The notes: a model not told the origin generated them from the sequence alone. A stretch of 36,897 bases of DNA from CAZWDL01 sp964632995 (GCA_964632995.1 CAZWDL010000072.1:1-36897); one strand, 5' to 3'; shown: positions 1 through 6,913, counted from the stretch's first letter. Made by a program: numbers and translations.

Positions 1-79
1 GATGTAGCTCAGCTGGTAGAGCGTCCCGTTTCAATAAAACGGGACCAAGGTTGAGATCGCAGGTTCGCTTGTAGGTTCT
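1..79 (+). pseudogene. Degenerate tRNA-Gly copy with altered anticodon arm
   Basis: The first 23 bases match the D-arm region of the intact tRNA-Gly just downstream, and bases about 43-66 match its anticodon 3' side and T-arm. Between them the eight bases that hold the anticodon are replaced by a 21-base hairpin (24-44) with an 8-bp stem TCCCGTTT/AAACGGGA and a 5-base loop, so no normal 7-base anticodon loop can form. The T-loop is altered and the acceptor 3' strand is missing. The 5' end runs off the window. I read it as a dead duplicate; it is unlikely to be charged or used in translation. Confidence 0.7.
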
Positions 80-92
80 AAAAAAATTATAT

Positions 93-165
93 GCGGATGT
101 AGCTCAGCTGGTAGAGCGCAACCTTGCCAAGGTTGAGGTCGCAGGTTCGAATCTTGTCATCCGCT
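93..165 (+). tRNA. tRNA-Gly (anticodon GCC)
   Basis: A full cloverleaf can be drawn. The acceptor GCGGATG (93-99) pairs with CATCCGC (158-164), with T165 as discriminator. The D-arm is GCTC...GAGC, the anticodon stem CAACC/GGTTG encloses loop TTGCCAA with anticodon GCC, and the T-loop is TTCGAAT. CCA is not encoded (CTA follows), so the 3' end must be added by the CCA-adding enzyme, a gene for which lies at 21483-22919. It is followed at once by a strong terminator. Confidence 0.96.
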
Positions 166-170
166 CTAAC

Positions 171-198
171 GAAAAAGCCTTCTTCGGAGGGCTTTTTT
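171..198 (+). terminator. Intrinsic terminator of tRNA-Gly
   Basis: An 11-bp stem (172-182 with 187-197, one G-T pair) is closed by a TTCG tetraloop (183-186) and runs into a T tract. It starts six bases after the tRNA discriminator base. Confidence 0.9.
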
Positions 199-363
199 AG
201 TTTATGGACCGCCCTGTAGTTTCATTTTCCGGCAAATTGTGATATTTTTGCCTTCCACAAGCGATAAGCCGGGACTTCGCTCCCCTCGGTCGCTCAGCGC
301 GCTGGAAACGTCTAGCGTAAGTTAGAAATCGAACAACTCAAATTATTCAGCTTCATCACTCTT

Positions 364-449
364 GCCCGGGTGGCGGAATTGGTAGACGCGCTGGACTTAA
401 AATCCAGTTTCCAGTGATGGAAGTACGGGTTCAAGTCCCGTCCCGGGTA
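364..449 (+). tRNA. tRNA-Leu (anticodon TAA)
   Basis: This is a class II tRNA of 86 nt. The acceptor GCCCGGG (364-370) pairs with CCCGGGT (442-448) and A449 is the discriminator, typical for leucine. The anticodon stem CTGGA/TCCAG encloses CTTAAAA with anticodon TAA. A long variable arm (TTTCCAGTGATGGAAGT) and T-loop TTCAAGT follow. CCA is not encoded. Confidence 0.97.
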
Positions 450-458
450 CAAATAGTT

Positions 459-495
459 AAACGCCTCCGGAAAGTTTTCCGGAGGCGTTTTGTTT
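459..495 (+). terminator. Intrinsic terminator of tRNA-Leu
   Basis: A perfect 15-bp inverted repeat (459-473 with 476-490, two-base centre) begins ten bases after the tRNA. The 3' arm ends in TTT and is followed by TGTTTTTTG. Confidence 0.92.
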
Positions 496-555
496 TTTGT
501 TTGTTGAAAGTTGCCCATTTAATTCGTAAATTAACTATCCTCAAAATTGCTGCTC

Positions 556-1155
556 ATGACGGTTCACCGAATAAAGCTGAAAGATTTGGATCTTCATTTT
601 TTGGAAGATTTGAAAGCCCGGTACCAGAATGAAGAGTTAGAAGTGGAGATCCGCGTCAATGTCGCCCACGATGATTGTGCCGGCAAAGAGATGGATGAAG
701 ATCTATTCTGGCAGATCATCGCCAAATTCGACTGGGAAAAAGAAGGCGATGACATGGCCGTCATGGAGCCGGCAATTGACTTGCTCAGCCAGTGTTCCAT
801 TCAGCATGTAAAAGCCTTTCAGGATATCCTTTCCGAAAAACTGTTTGGCCTGGATGCCGAAATATACGCCCGCCATATCGGTGAGTACGCCTACGGCAAG
901 GTCCGCCATTTCTCGGTGGATCTTTTTCTGTACGCGCGCTGCTGCGTAGTGGCCAACGGCCGGGCATTCTACGAACACGTGCTTGCACATCCCGAAGATA
1001 TGCCCAAAGATCTCACCTTCGAAGCACTGCTGAATCTTGCTAGTCATGCCTTCGAGCGGAAAACGGGGTTTGAGATGGAATATGTGCCTGCTTATAACTA
1101 TGAAACCTTTGCCAACACAGAAGGATGGGAGTCTGCTCTTTCCGAAAATGCCTGA
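556..1155 (+). CDS. DUF4240 domain protein
   Basis: A 199-residue soluble protein with no signal peptide or membrane segment. Residues about 46-165 (from MDEDLFWQIIAKFDW onward) resemble the DUF4240 family, usually a stand-alone acidic cytoplasmic domain of unknown function. The first 45 residues are a separate lead-in with no family I recognise. I chose the ATG at 556; an in-frame TTG lies nine bases earlier. The stop is only five bases before the ATG of a frameshifted toxin-like module, so the two look like one transcription unit. DUF4240 genes are common in accessory regions, and an immunity-like role is possible but is only inference from this neighbour. Confidence 0.8.
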   Translation: MTVHRIKLKDLDLHFLEDLKARYQNEELEVEIRVNVAHDDCAGKEMDEDLFWQIIAKFDWEKEGDDMAVMEPAIDLLSQCSIQHVKAFQDILSEKLFGLDAEIYARHIGEYAYGKVRHFSVDLFLYARCCVVANGRAFYEHVLAHPEDMPKDLTFEALLNLASHAFERKTGFEMEYVPAYNYETFANTEGWESALSENA

Positions 1156-1160
1156 AAGGG

Positions 1161-1486
1161 ATGAAGGTACACGGGAATTCAAATAAGAACGATAACCCCA
1201 CCACCTTTATCGAATATGGGATAAGAAGGAAAAGGATGTCTACAAGTACGGCATTTCTGATGATCCCATAGACGAAGATGGCTTGTCGAAGCGTATCCGG
1301 GACCAGCTTTCCTTGTTCAATAATCTGGTCAATTGGATACGTTTTGTGGGAAAAATTTTGAAGAGAAATATTCCCGGTAGAGAAAAGGCTTTGGAACTGG
1401 AGGATGAAAAAATTGATGCCTATGTCAAAAAACATGGGAGAAAGCCGCGGGGAAACAGGAGGAAGCGGAAGAAGGATCAATTGTAA
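1161..1486 (+). pseudogene. Orphan polymorphic-toxin C-terminal module, frameshifted
   Basis: ATG at 1161 opens MKVHGNSNKNDNP and then loses frame in a C run at 1196-1199. Adding one C joins it to a long open frame that begins HHLYRIWDKKEKD, continues VYKYGISDDPIDEDGLS and ends RKKDQL at 1486, giving about 108 residues. The VHGNS-type start is like the junction seen before C-terminal toxin modules in Bacteroidota Rhs-type proteins. The VYKYGIS region followed by spaced R, E and basic residues suggests a GIY-YIG/URI-like nuclease fold; this last point is weak. No toxin delivery part is present, so it looks like an orphan cassette after DUF4240. The frameshift could also be a sequencing error. 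Confidence 0.5.
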
Positions 1487-1518
1487 TGATTATTCTCCGC
1501 CGCAATTGTCCGAACCTG

Positions 1519-1620
1519 GATCACCGGGATGAAGGGATGACCGGGATGGGCTGGCGATGATAACCAACGGCTACGCGGGCCGGTATCCTGGCCATCCTTC
1601 TATCCTGGTAATCCTGGTTC
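1519..1620. repeat. Imperfect inverted/direct repeat of CCGGGAT / ATCCTGG units
   Basis: The left part carries purine-rich units (ACCGGGATG, GACCGGGATGG). The right part carries the complementary pyrimidine-rich units (TATCCTGGCCATCC, TATCCTGGTAATCCTGG). Together they form a long imperfect stem. It sits between the toxin-like remnant and a four-helix-bundle gene remnant, and the remnant's reading frame runs open through the right arm. Confidence 0.5.
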
Positions 1621-1627
1621 AGAAAAT

Positions 1628-1735
1628 GAATGCTACGAATTGGGCTATTACAATCCCAAAAAGTACCAAATGCTCTCGCAGCAGGTCCTGGAAATAAGCC
1701 GTATGACCGGAGGCTGGATCAAAAGCCTCGAATAG
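1628..1735 (+). pseudogene. C-terminal remnant of a four-helix-bundle (S23/IVS-type) protein
   Basis: An open stretch of 35 codons ends with TAG at 1733-1735 and reads ECYELGYYNPKKY followed by QMLSQQVLEISRM and TGGWIKSLE. This is the usual last helix region of the small four-helix-bundle proteins related to those encoded in 23S rRNA intervening sequences. No start codon or N-terminal three helices are present; the frame enters repeat DNA upstream. It is too short to be a functional family member, which is normally about 115-130 residues. Confidence 0.5.
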
Positions 1736-1861
1736 TCCTTTTTTCTAAATAAAAGACATACTGTGTCAGGTTAATGTCGTGTTATTTTAACCCACTACCT
1801 ATTGAAAAAATTTTGTACTCTGCCCTATTAATAAAAAATTAACGTCCCTCCCAGCCATGAA

Positions 1862-1878
1862 GTCAGGCGGCGCCTGAC
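1862..1878. repeat. 8-bp palindrome GTCAGGCG-g-CGCCTGAC
   Basis: A near-perfect dyad with a single central base lies about 70 bases before the metallophosphoesterase start. It could be an operator or a transcribed hairpin; the sequence alone does not decide. Confidence 0.4.
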
Positions 1879-1949
1879 ACCATCCCGTGCCTTAAACAAA
1901 ACTACCCGCCCGGCGCTTATGAAACATAGACAATCAAGTTCCGCAAGCC

Positions 1950-2567
1950 ATGACCATCATCTGTATCTCCGATACCCACGGCCGGCACCGGGAGGTAGAG
2001 CTTCCCGGGGGGGACCTCCTGATCCACGGCGGCGATATTTCCAACGGCCGGGAACAACAGGTCCGCGATTTCCTCGACTGGTTCATCGCCCACCCGCATC
2101 GCTACAAGGTATTCATCGGCGGCAATATGGACCGGCCGCTGGAAGCCCGTCCCCAGCACTACCGCGACCAGTTGCCGGAACGCGTCTACTACCTGGAGAA
2201 CGAAGAGCTGGAGATCGAGGGAATCAAAATATGGGGCTCTCCCGTTGTTCCCCGCTTCGTCGGTGCGTTCAATTATGAGCGAGGCCCCGAACTGCGTCAT
2301 TTCTGGAAGCAGATTCCCGATGACATCAACCTCCTGGTCACCCATACCCCACCCTACGGCATCCTCGACCGCACCTCCCAGGGCAAATCGGTCGGCTGTG
2401 AGGAACTGGCTGAACGGGTGAAGCAGATCCAGCCTAAGCTGCATCTCTTCGGCCACGTGCACGAATCGTACGGACGCCGGGAAATGGAGAACACGATCTT
2501 CATCAATGCCAGCTATATCGGCGGCCGTTCCGGGCAACAGCATTTGCCCTTTGAGGTGGAGGTATGA
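1950..2567 (+). CDS. Metallophosphoesterase (calcineurin-like), altered GNHD motif
   Basis: A 205-residue cytoplasmic protein of the MPPED-like calcineurin superfamily. Visible metal motifs are DTHG (residues 8-11), GGD (27-29), TH near 130 (LLVTHTPPYG) and the C-terminal GHVHE. The third motif, normally GNHD or GNHE, reads GGNMD, so the histidine that helps catalysis is replaced by methionine. Related eukaryotic MPPED proteins are known with altered metal-site residues and low activity. The substrate is unknown. The start ATG gives the usual beta-strand M-TIICISDTH. The gene stands alone, with dodecin 125 bases downstream on the same strand. Confidence 0.88.
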   Translation: MTIICISDTHGRHREVELPGGDLLIHGGDISNGREQQVRDFLDWFIAHPHRYKVFIGGNMDRPLEARPQHYRDQLPERVYYLENEELEIEGIKIWGSPVVPRFVGAFNYERGPELRHFWKQIPDDINLLVTHTPPYGILDRTSQGKSVGCEELAERVKQIQPKLHLFGHVHESYGRREMENTIFINASYIGGRSGQQHLPFEVEV

Positions 2568-2692
2568 GAGACAGGTAGGACAGCAAAGCCCAAGCGAAAA
2601 ATTTTCCTGATGCGCGTTGAACACCGCCTAAAAATAATCCTTATGAGAGTAAGTAATTCAAAACAAAATTTTTAATCAAAAAACCTTTAAGT

Positions 2693-2896
2693 ATGGCAAT
2701 CCACAAAGTAATTGAAGTACTAGGTAATTCGAACAAAGGCTGGGAAGACGCCGCACAAAATATGGTCGACGAAGCTTCCAAAACCATCAATAACATCGAA
2801 TCTGTCTACATCCATGAGATGTCGGCTAAAGTAGAGAATAACAAGGTTACGGAATACCGTATCAATGGTAAAATTACCTTCCGCGTCGGCAAGTAA
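2693..2896 (+). CDS. Dodecin family flavin-binding protein
   Basis: A 67-residue protein of exactly the dodecin size. Dodecins assemble into hollow dodecamers that bind flavins and buffer free FMN/riboflavin. The typical order strand (HKVIEVLGNS), helix (WEDAAQNMVDEASKTI), and two strands (SVYIHEMSAKVENN, TEYRINGKITFRV) is clear, with the family's W24-like residue in KGWEDA. It lies alone between the phosphoesterase and a convergent transporter. It is next but one to a gene cluster containing a RibD-type reductase, though I see no direct link. Confidence 0.93.
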   Translation: MAIHKVIEVLGNSNKGWEDAAQNMVDEASKTINNIESVYIHEMSAKVENNKVTEYRINGKITFRVGK

Positions 2897-2921
2897 TATT
2901 TTCCAGCTTTTACAAAATTGA

Positions 2922-2962
2922 AGTCATCCCGGGTTTGGCGAAAGCCGGATTCCGGTATGACT
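2922..2962. terminator. Convergent-gene inverted repeat, likely bidirectional terminator
   Basis: AGTCATCCCGG (2922-2932) pairs with CCGGTATGACT (2952-2962), one mismatch, around an inner TTTGGC-GAAA-GCCGGA hairpin. It lies exactly between the dodecin stop and the stop of the minus-strand transporter. The AGTCATCCCGG...CCGGTATGACT form resembles short dispersed hairpins common in Bacteroidota intergenic DNA. Confidence 0.6.
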
Positions 2963-2965
2963 CAT

Positions 2966-3838
2966 CTACTGTTTTTCCTTTCTCTCCTTATTGCCAGGAC
3001 CTAAGGTAGCATAAGTCGTGGCTCCCAAAATGATGATCCCTCCGATCAGGACCCGCCCACCAGGAATTTCCTGCAAAATCAAAGCCGCTGCAATAATTCC
3101 GTACACCGGTTCCAAAGATCCTATTATACTCGCCGTACGCGCCTTTACCGTTCTCATGCCGTTTATAAACATCGTATGTGACAAGGCCGTGAAGACTACA
3201 CCGAGCAGAATGAGCAGCAAAAAGGAACGCCATTCGAAAGCCGGCCGTATCCACCATAATACCGGCAGTAACACCAGAGTCGCCGACAGGTCCTGATAGA
3301 AAGCAATGACCAGCCCTTTGTAGCGCTGGACGTATTTCCGGTTCAGGATGGATAACACCGCAAAAGTTGCCCCGGAAGCAATTCCCCACAAGGCGCCGCG
3401 CGTCAGGGCATTATCCAGTTCAAAGCGAGGAACCACTAAAGCTACGCCAAGGAAAGTGATAAGCGCCAGTAGTAAATCCGTTCCTGACAGGCGCTCGCGA
3501 AAAAACAGTGGTTCGAGCAGGGTGGTAAAAATGGGAAAAGTAGAAAAGGTGAGCAGCCCGATCGCCACGGTCGACACCTGGATCGCCTGGAAAAAGGTCA
3601 CCCAGTGCAAAGCCAGCAATACGCCCAACAACGCCAGCAGCCAATAATCACGGCGGCTTTGCAGGCGCAACTCCCAGCCCATCATCCTGGCCAGCCCCCA
3701 CAAACTGATGGACGCAAAAAACACCCGTCCAAGAACGATAATAGCTGAGGGCCACAGGACGAGTTTGCCGAATAAACCCGCCAGCCCGAAAAGCAATATC
3801 GCCAGGTGAATTTGTAGTAAATGACTGGATTTGACCAT
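2966..3838 (-). CDS. DMT-family EamA transporter
   Basis: A 290-residue inner-membrane protein with ten predicted hydrophobic segments in two EamA halves (residues about 8-140 and 150-283). Family members export amino acids, metabolites or nucleotide-like compounds. The GxxF/GLAGLFGKL start and the ALSHTMFINGMRTVKARTAS region are typical, followed by LEPVYGIIAAALIL. I chose ATG at 3838 (MVKSSHLLQIH), because the upstream in-frame extension is unlike the family. It lies 172 bases downstream of the glycosyltransferase on the same strand. It may therefore be co-transcribed and export the cluster's product, but this is inference. Confidence 0.88.
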   Translation of the reverse strand: MVKSSHLLQIHLAILLFGLAGLFGKLVLWPSAIIVLGRVFFASISLWGLARMMGWELRLQSRRDYWLLALLGVLLALHWVTFFQAIQVSTVAIGLLTFSTFPIFTTLLEPLFFRERLSGTDLLLALITFLGVALVVPRFELDNALTRGALWGIASGATFAVLSILNRKYVQRYKGLVIAFYQDLSATLVLLPVLWWIRPAFEWRSFLLLILLGVVFTALSHTMFINGMRTVKARTASIIGSLEPVYGIIAAALILQEIPGGRVLIGGIIILGATTYATLGPGNKERKEKQ

Positions 3839-4010
3839 TTTCTGTAGTTTTTTATACTGACGTCGAAATGGTTTGAGAAGTTTCTCAAACCGATTTACGT
3901 CGAGTATAATTTCCAAGACGGCATTCAGCACTACCTGCCTCACCCGCCCATCTCGCTCTGCGATCCGGTCGGGTTCACCCAGTACCCAGCATCCAGCAAG
4001 CGCTCTTTCA

Positions 4011-5003
4011 TCATTCGATAATTTTCTTCAATCCCTCCACCGCCCGCTCAGCTGTGAACCGATTTTCCAATGGATGAGAACGCGCCCGTTCCCGCAAGTC
4101 CAGCATATGTTCCGGATGAGTCAGGAGTTGTAAAATCACTTTAATCATAGCTTCCAAATCACTGAACAACAGCCCATTACTGGGCTCATTCACCAGATTG
4201 CTCAAGTTTCCCCGTCTCAGGCCCAGCACCGGCAGTCCCAGGATCAGCGCCTCGGCGACGGCCATTCCAAAGGTTTCGAACGAGGAAGGGGAAAGCAACA
4301 AGGCGGCTCGCCGGTAATAGTCAAGCAATTCTTCGCTGCTTATTGCCGGTAGGAGCTGAACCCGGTTCTTCAATATTCCACTTTGCTGCACCAGGGTCCG
4401 GCAACGGGCGGTGTATTCCGTATCCAAATCATCTGTACCGGCCACGGTCAGTTGAAAAGAAGGTATGGGCTCCGTCTTTTCGGCCAGGATTCGTTCAAAC
4501 GTTTCTAAAAACGGCAGCAGGCCTTTGACGGGCAGGTAATTCCCGACAATCAGCAACTGCGGCGGCAGATCGGGCGTGAGCATCGTCTTTTCCACCTGCA
4601 GGATTGGCGGGACCTCCCAAATTGACGAGGCCGGCCAGGCCCCGTGCCGGACCAGTAGCTCCCCCACGAAGCGACTAGGGACGACAGCAAATTCAAATTT
4701 CCCTGACAACCATCCCCAATCTACCTTCTCCCCCCGCGCCGCCGCTTCCAGCCCCGGCAGATAGTGGACGATTAACCCTTTCGGAATGCCTGTATCTCCC
4801 AAGGCCTCCTTTTTCAGCTTAGCGAAGTACAGCGAATCGAAGAGCAGCAAGGTCGCTCCCGGCATACCAACCGGTATGTATTCCTCAAGGGATATGCGCT
4901 GTACGGTATGACCGCTGAGCTGCAGGGCCCGCATCAGGCGTTCGTTGTATCGGTTTCCGCCGGATACGAATGATGCCGGGTCGGGACATACAAAACCAAT
5001 CAT
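4011..5003 (-). CDS. GT4-type glycosyltransferase of the PTPS-like cluster
   Basis: A 330-residue protein with the GT-B fold. The N-terminal half starts MIGFVCPDPASFVSGGNRYN, the acceptor-side pattern of GT4 enzymes. The C-terminal half has LLIVGNYLPVKG and the nucleotide-sugar E-x7-E motif in SFETFGMAVAEAL. It should transfer a sugar from a nucleotide donor to an unknown acceptor in the cytoplasm. The start at 5003 overlaps the stop of the upstream PTPS-like gene as ATGA, indicating translational coupling; an upstream in-frame start would overlap that gene further. Pteridine glucosyltransferases of cyanobacteria make glycosylated pterins, so a pterin-like acceptor is a reasonable hypothesis. 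Confidence 0.85.
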   Translation of the reverse strand: MIGFVCPDPASFVSGGNRYNERLMRALQLSGHTVQRISLEEYIPVGMPGATLLLFDSLYFAKLKKEALGDTGIPKGLIVHYLPGLEAAARGEKVDWGWLSGKFEFAVVPSRFVGELLVRHGAWPASSIWEVPPILQVEKTMLTPDLPPQLLIVGNYLPVKGLLPFLETFERILAEKTEPIPSFQLTVAGTDDLDTEYTARCRTLVQQSGILKNRVQLLPAISSEELLDYYRRAALLLSPSSFETFGMAVAEALILGLPVLGLRRGNLSNLVNEPSNGLLFSDLEAMIKVILQLLTHPEHMLDLRERARSHPLENRFTAERAVEGLKKIIE

Positions 5004-5380
5004 GCTACCGGCGCTTCGTAGGAGGCCCAAGCCACGTGCGACTCGCCGAGCGTAATCTTCAGATCACCCCGGAACTGTCTCCGGACAGCTTTGCCCAGCT
5101 GCTCATGGATATGCCGACATAGAAACTCCGTCGTCGTCAGTTGGCCTTCGAAGGCCGGAACTTCGTCGAGGTTGCGGTAAGCCAGAGGGGCCAGCACCTC
5201 CTCCAGCGTATCGGAAGCCAGAGCGATATCAATCACTATGTTGTTCTCATCCAGCTCCGGACGCTTAAACTCCGCATCTACCACATAAGTGGCGCCGTGC
5301 AGACGCTGCGCCGGCCCAAAGGCAGGGCTGGGCAAAGAATGAGCAATCATGATGTGTTGTCGAATGCGTACGCTGTACAT
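5000..5380 (-). CDS. PTPS/QueD-like protein lacking catalytic residues
   Basis: A 126-residue T-fold protein related to 6-pyruvoyl/6-carboxytetrahydropterin synthases. The zinc pattern is incomplete: H14 and H28 are present but the HGH motif reads HGA (A30). The position of the catalytic Cys holds Ala (FGPAQRLHGA), and the Asp-His pair of QueD (LDHHVLN) is replaced (LAYRNLD). The TTTEF segment (82-86) matches the substrate-anchoring PTAEN region, and E113 in LGES matches the pterin-anchoring Glu. So binding of a pterin-like ring seems retained while classical chemistry is not. From memory, this HGA form is a conserved family found with the same neighbours in other phyla, so it is not decay. 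Translationally coupled to the glycosyltransferase. Confidence 0.85.
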   Translation of the reverse strand: MYSVRIRQHIMIAHSLPSPAFGPAQRLHGATYVVDAEFKRPELDENNIVIDIALASDTLEEVLAPLAYRNLDEVPAFEGQLTTTEFLCRHIHEQLGKAVRRQFRGDLKITLGESHVAWASYEAPVA

Positions 5381-5471
5381 GTGTTTGTCGTTTTTTACTG
5401 AGCGGATAAGTTAGGGAAGAATTTGGAATATTCAAGGTTGCAGTTGGCGGATGACTGGACTCAGCAAAGCC

Positions 5472-5504
5472 CTAGTACACAGTGTACTAGTGCGCCGGGC
5501 ACTA
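5472..5504. repeat. Palindrome CTAGTACAC-A-GTGTACTAG plus GGCACTA hairpin
   Basis: A perfect 9-bp dyad with one central base (5472-5490) overlaps a second hairpin TAGTGC-gccgg-GCACTA (5488-5504) followed by AATA. Related GGCACTA hairpins occur at 20153-20177 and 36815-36836. It lies upstream of the PTPS-like gene (start 5380). Confidence 0.6.
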
Positions 5505-5634
5505 AATACTTGACCCTTTTCGCGGCCTCTATTGGCGGTATCCTTCGTTACTCGTCAGTTACGTTCCTTTGGGGATGCCCCCTCCTCGCGCCTCGGCTAC
5601 CGCCAAGATAGTCTCCCGAAAACTATCAATTACT

Positions 5635-5817
5635 TAACCCGGATTATTCATGGGGTCTTCGTCATGAGAGGCCAAAGTGGTTGCCAGGCTTGGGCTCCCG
5701 CACGAATGAGGCGCGCAGCCGTATCCCCAGATACGGTGAGCACCGAATGAGGAGGACGCCCAAGAATGGCGGGCAATTTGGCATCGTAATAGATGAATCC
5801 ATGAATAATCCGGGTTA
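5635..5817. mobile_element. MITE-like element with 19-bp terminal inverted repeats
   Basis: TAACCCGGATTATTCATGG (5635-5653) is the exact reverse complement of CCATGAATAATCCGGGTTA (5799-5817). The 145 bp between carry no gene. A further exact copy of the end is at 36469-36487 and a diverged one at 14926-14943. This looks like a small non-autonomous element or a dispersed hairpin pair; no flanking target duplication was evident by eye. Confidence 0.5.
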
Positions 5818-5874
5818 ATGCCCGGCGCACTAGCCGGGTGATCCCGGGCTTTCGTCGGGCATCCAGCATCCAGT

Positions 5875-6831
5875 TCAATACACTACCAACCCGCTTAGCC
5901 GTTCCACCTGTCCTCTTCGCAGGCGCTGGAAGAAGGCCGGTGTCTCTGAAAACAGGATCCGCTGATCCAGCAGCGGCGACCAGTCTTGTTCCTGCAGTAT
6001 ACGCAGTACGGCCGCCTTTCGCCGCTGGTAATCCCAGCGTGCAGCCCGCTTACCGGGAATGCTCGATACCTGTGAGCTGATCACTTGCTTGCGCAGGTGA
6101 TGGAAGTCGCCTCCCAGTTGCAACCGCACTTCGTCTTCCCCGTACCAGCTCAGTTCCACGATACGGCCTTCCATGCCGGAAGCATCGATAGCTTGCTGCA
6201 GACCGGCGGAACTACGGCTGGCGTGGAAGGCAATATCTACGGCCGGAAGCTCTTCCTCCCAGGCGCGGAACCCCCATTCCAGCGCCAGATTCCGGCGGTA
6301 GGAATTTAATTCTGAAACGTACACTTCCGTTGCCGGGAAGGCTTTCGCCAAACGGGCCGTCAGGGCGCCGATGAGGCCGAACCCGACGACCAGCACCCGG
6401 TCGCCGGCAGAAAGCCCGGCGTCCCATACGGCGTTCAGCGCGGTTTCCATATTGCTGGCCAGCGTAGCGACTGCGGGATCCAAAGTGGAGGGAAGCAGTG
6501 TTGCCTCCGGTCTTTTCACCCGGCAGTAGTCCTGATGCGGATGCAGCAGGTGAACGAACTGCCCTTTCCAGTCTGCCGGCCCCTCCTGTACTTCTCCCAC
6601 TAAAGAGTATCCGTACTTGACAGGCAAGCCCAGACTCCCTTCCTGATGAGGCACCCGCATGCTTTCGTACATGGATTCCGGGACCCCTCCGGTAGCGACC
6701 AGCCGCTCGGTGCCCAGACTGATCAGGGAGTAGCGGGTTTTGATCAAAAGTGTATCGTTCTCTTCGGGAAGTTCCTGCTCCCGTATCGCTGAACGGTTTT
6801 CTGTAAGATGCCAAAGAGCTCGGATAGTCAT
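5875..6831 (-). CDS. Zinc-less MDR dehydrogenase of the PTPS-like cluster
   Basis: A 318-residue medium-chain dehydrogenase/reductase with an intact NAD(P) Rossmann motif VGFGLIGAL (residues 149-157). The usual zinc ligands are missing: the GICGSD-type Cys region reads YSLISLGTERL (34-44) and the GHE motif reads KYGYSLVGEV. The SLISLGTE pattern is like the BchC-like/unclassified branch often annotated zinc-binding alcohol dehydrogenase. It should reduce or oxidise a pathway intermediate. It lies 82 bases downstream of the RibD-type reductase on the same strand, so is probably co-transcribed with it, and is separated from the PTPS-like gene by the repeat-rich gap. Confidence 0.82.
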   Translation of the reverse strand: MTIRALWHLTENRSAIREQELPEENDTLLIKTRYSLISLGTERLVATGGVPESMYESMRVPHQEGSLGLPVKYGYSLVGEVQEGPADWKGQFVHLLHPHQDYCRVKRPEATLLPSTLDPAVATLASNMETALNAVWDAGLSAGDRVLVVGFGLIGALTARLAKAFPATEVYVSELNSYRRNLALEWGFRAWEEELPAVDIAFHASRSSAGLQQAIDASGMEGRIVELSWYGEDEVRLQLGGDFHHLRKQVISSQVSSIPGKRAARWDYQRRKAAVLRILQEQDWSPLLDQRILFSETPAFFQRLRRGQVERLSGLVVY

Positions 6832-6913
6832 GGCTGGATGGTTTCAGTGTTTCACGATTGGAAGGTGGCACGGTTGATTGGATGAAAACCACCAGACCCT
6901 ATACCCCTCCCCT

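Larger units (their letters stand above)
5381..5874. other. Repeat-rich gap inside the PTPS-like cluster
   Basis: This 494-bp stretch between the PTPS-like start and the dehydrogenase stop holds no convincing gene. It contains the 19-bp palindrome at 5472-5490, a GGCACTA hairpin (5488-5504), an inverted repeat TTGGCGGTA/TACCGCCAA (5532-5540 and 5598-5606) and a 183-bp element bounded by 19-bp inverted repeats (5635-5817). The open frames on either strand here have repeat composition and match nothing I know. Confidence 0.7.

Noticed and set aside
703..1182. Minus-strand 159-codon open frame opposite DUF4240
   Set aside because: It is the antisense of a gene with family-like protein sequence and shows no domain.
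1917..2624. Minus-strand 235-codon open frame
   Set aside because: It is the antisense shadow of the metallophosphoesterase, whose metal motifs are clear on the plus strand.
5648..5878. Minus-strand open frame of 76 codons in the repeat-rich gap
   Set aside because: Its sequence is made of the inverted-repeat element and Arg/Pro/Ala-rich translation of repeats; no start context and no family.
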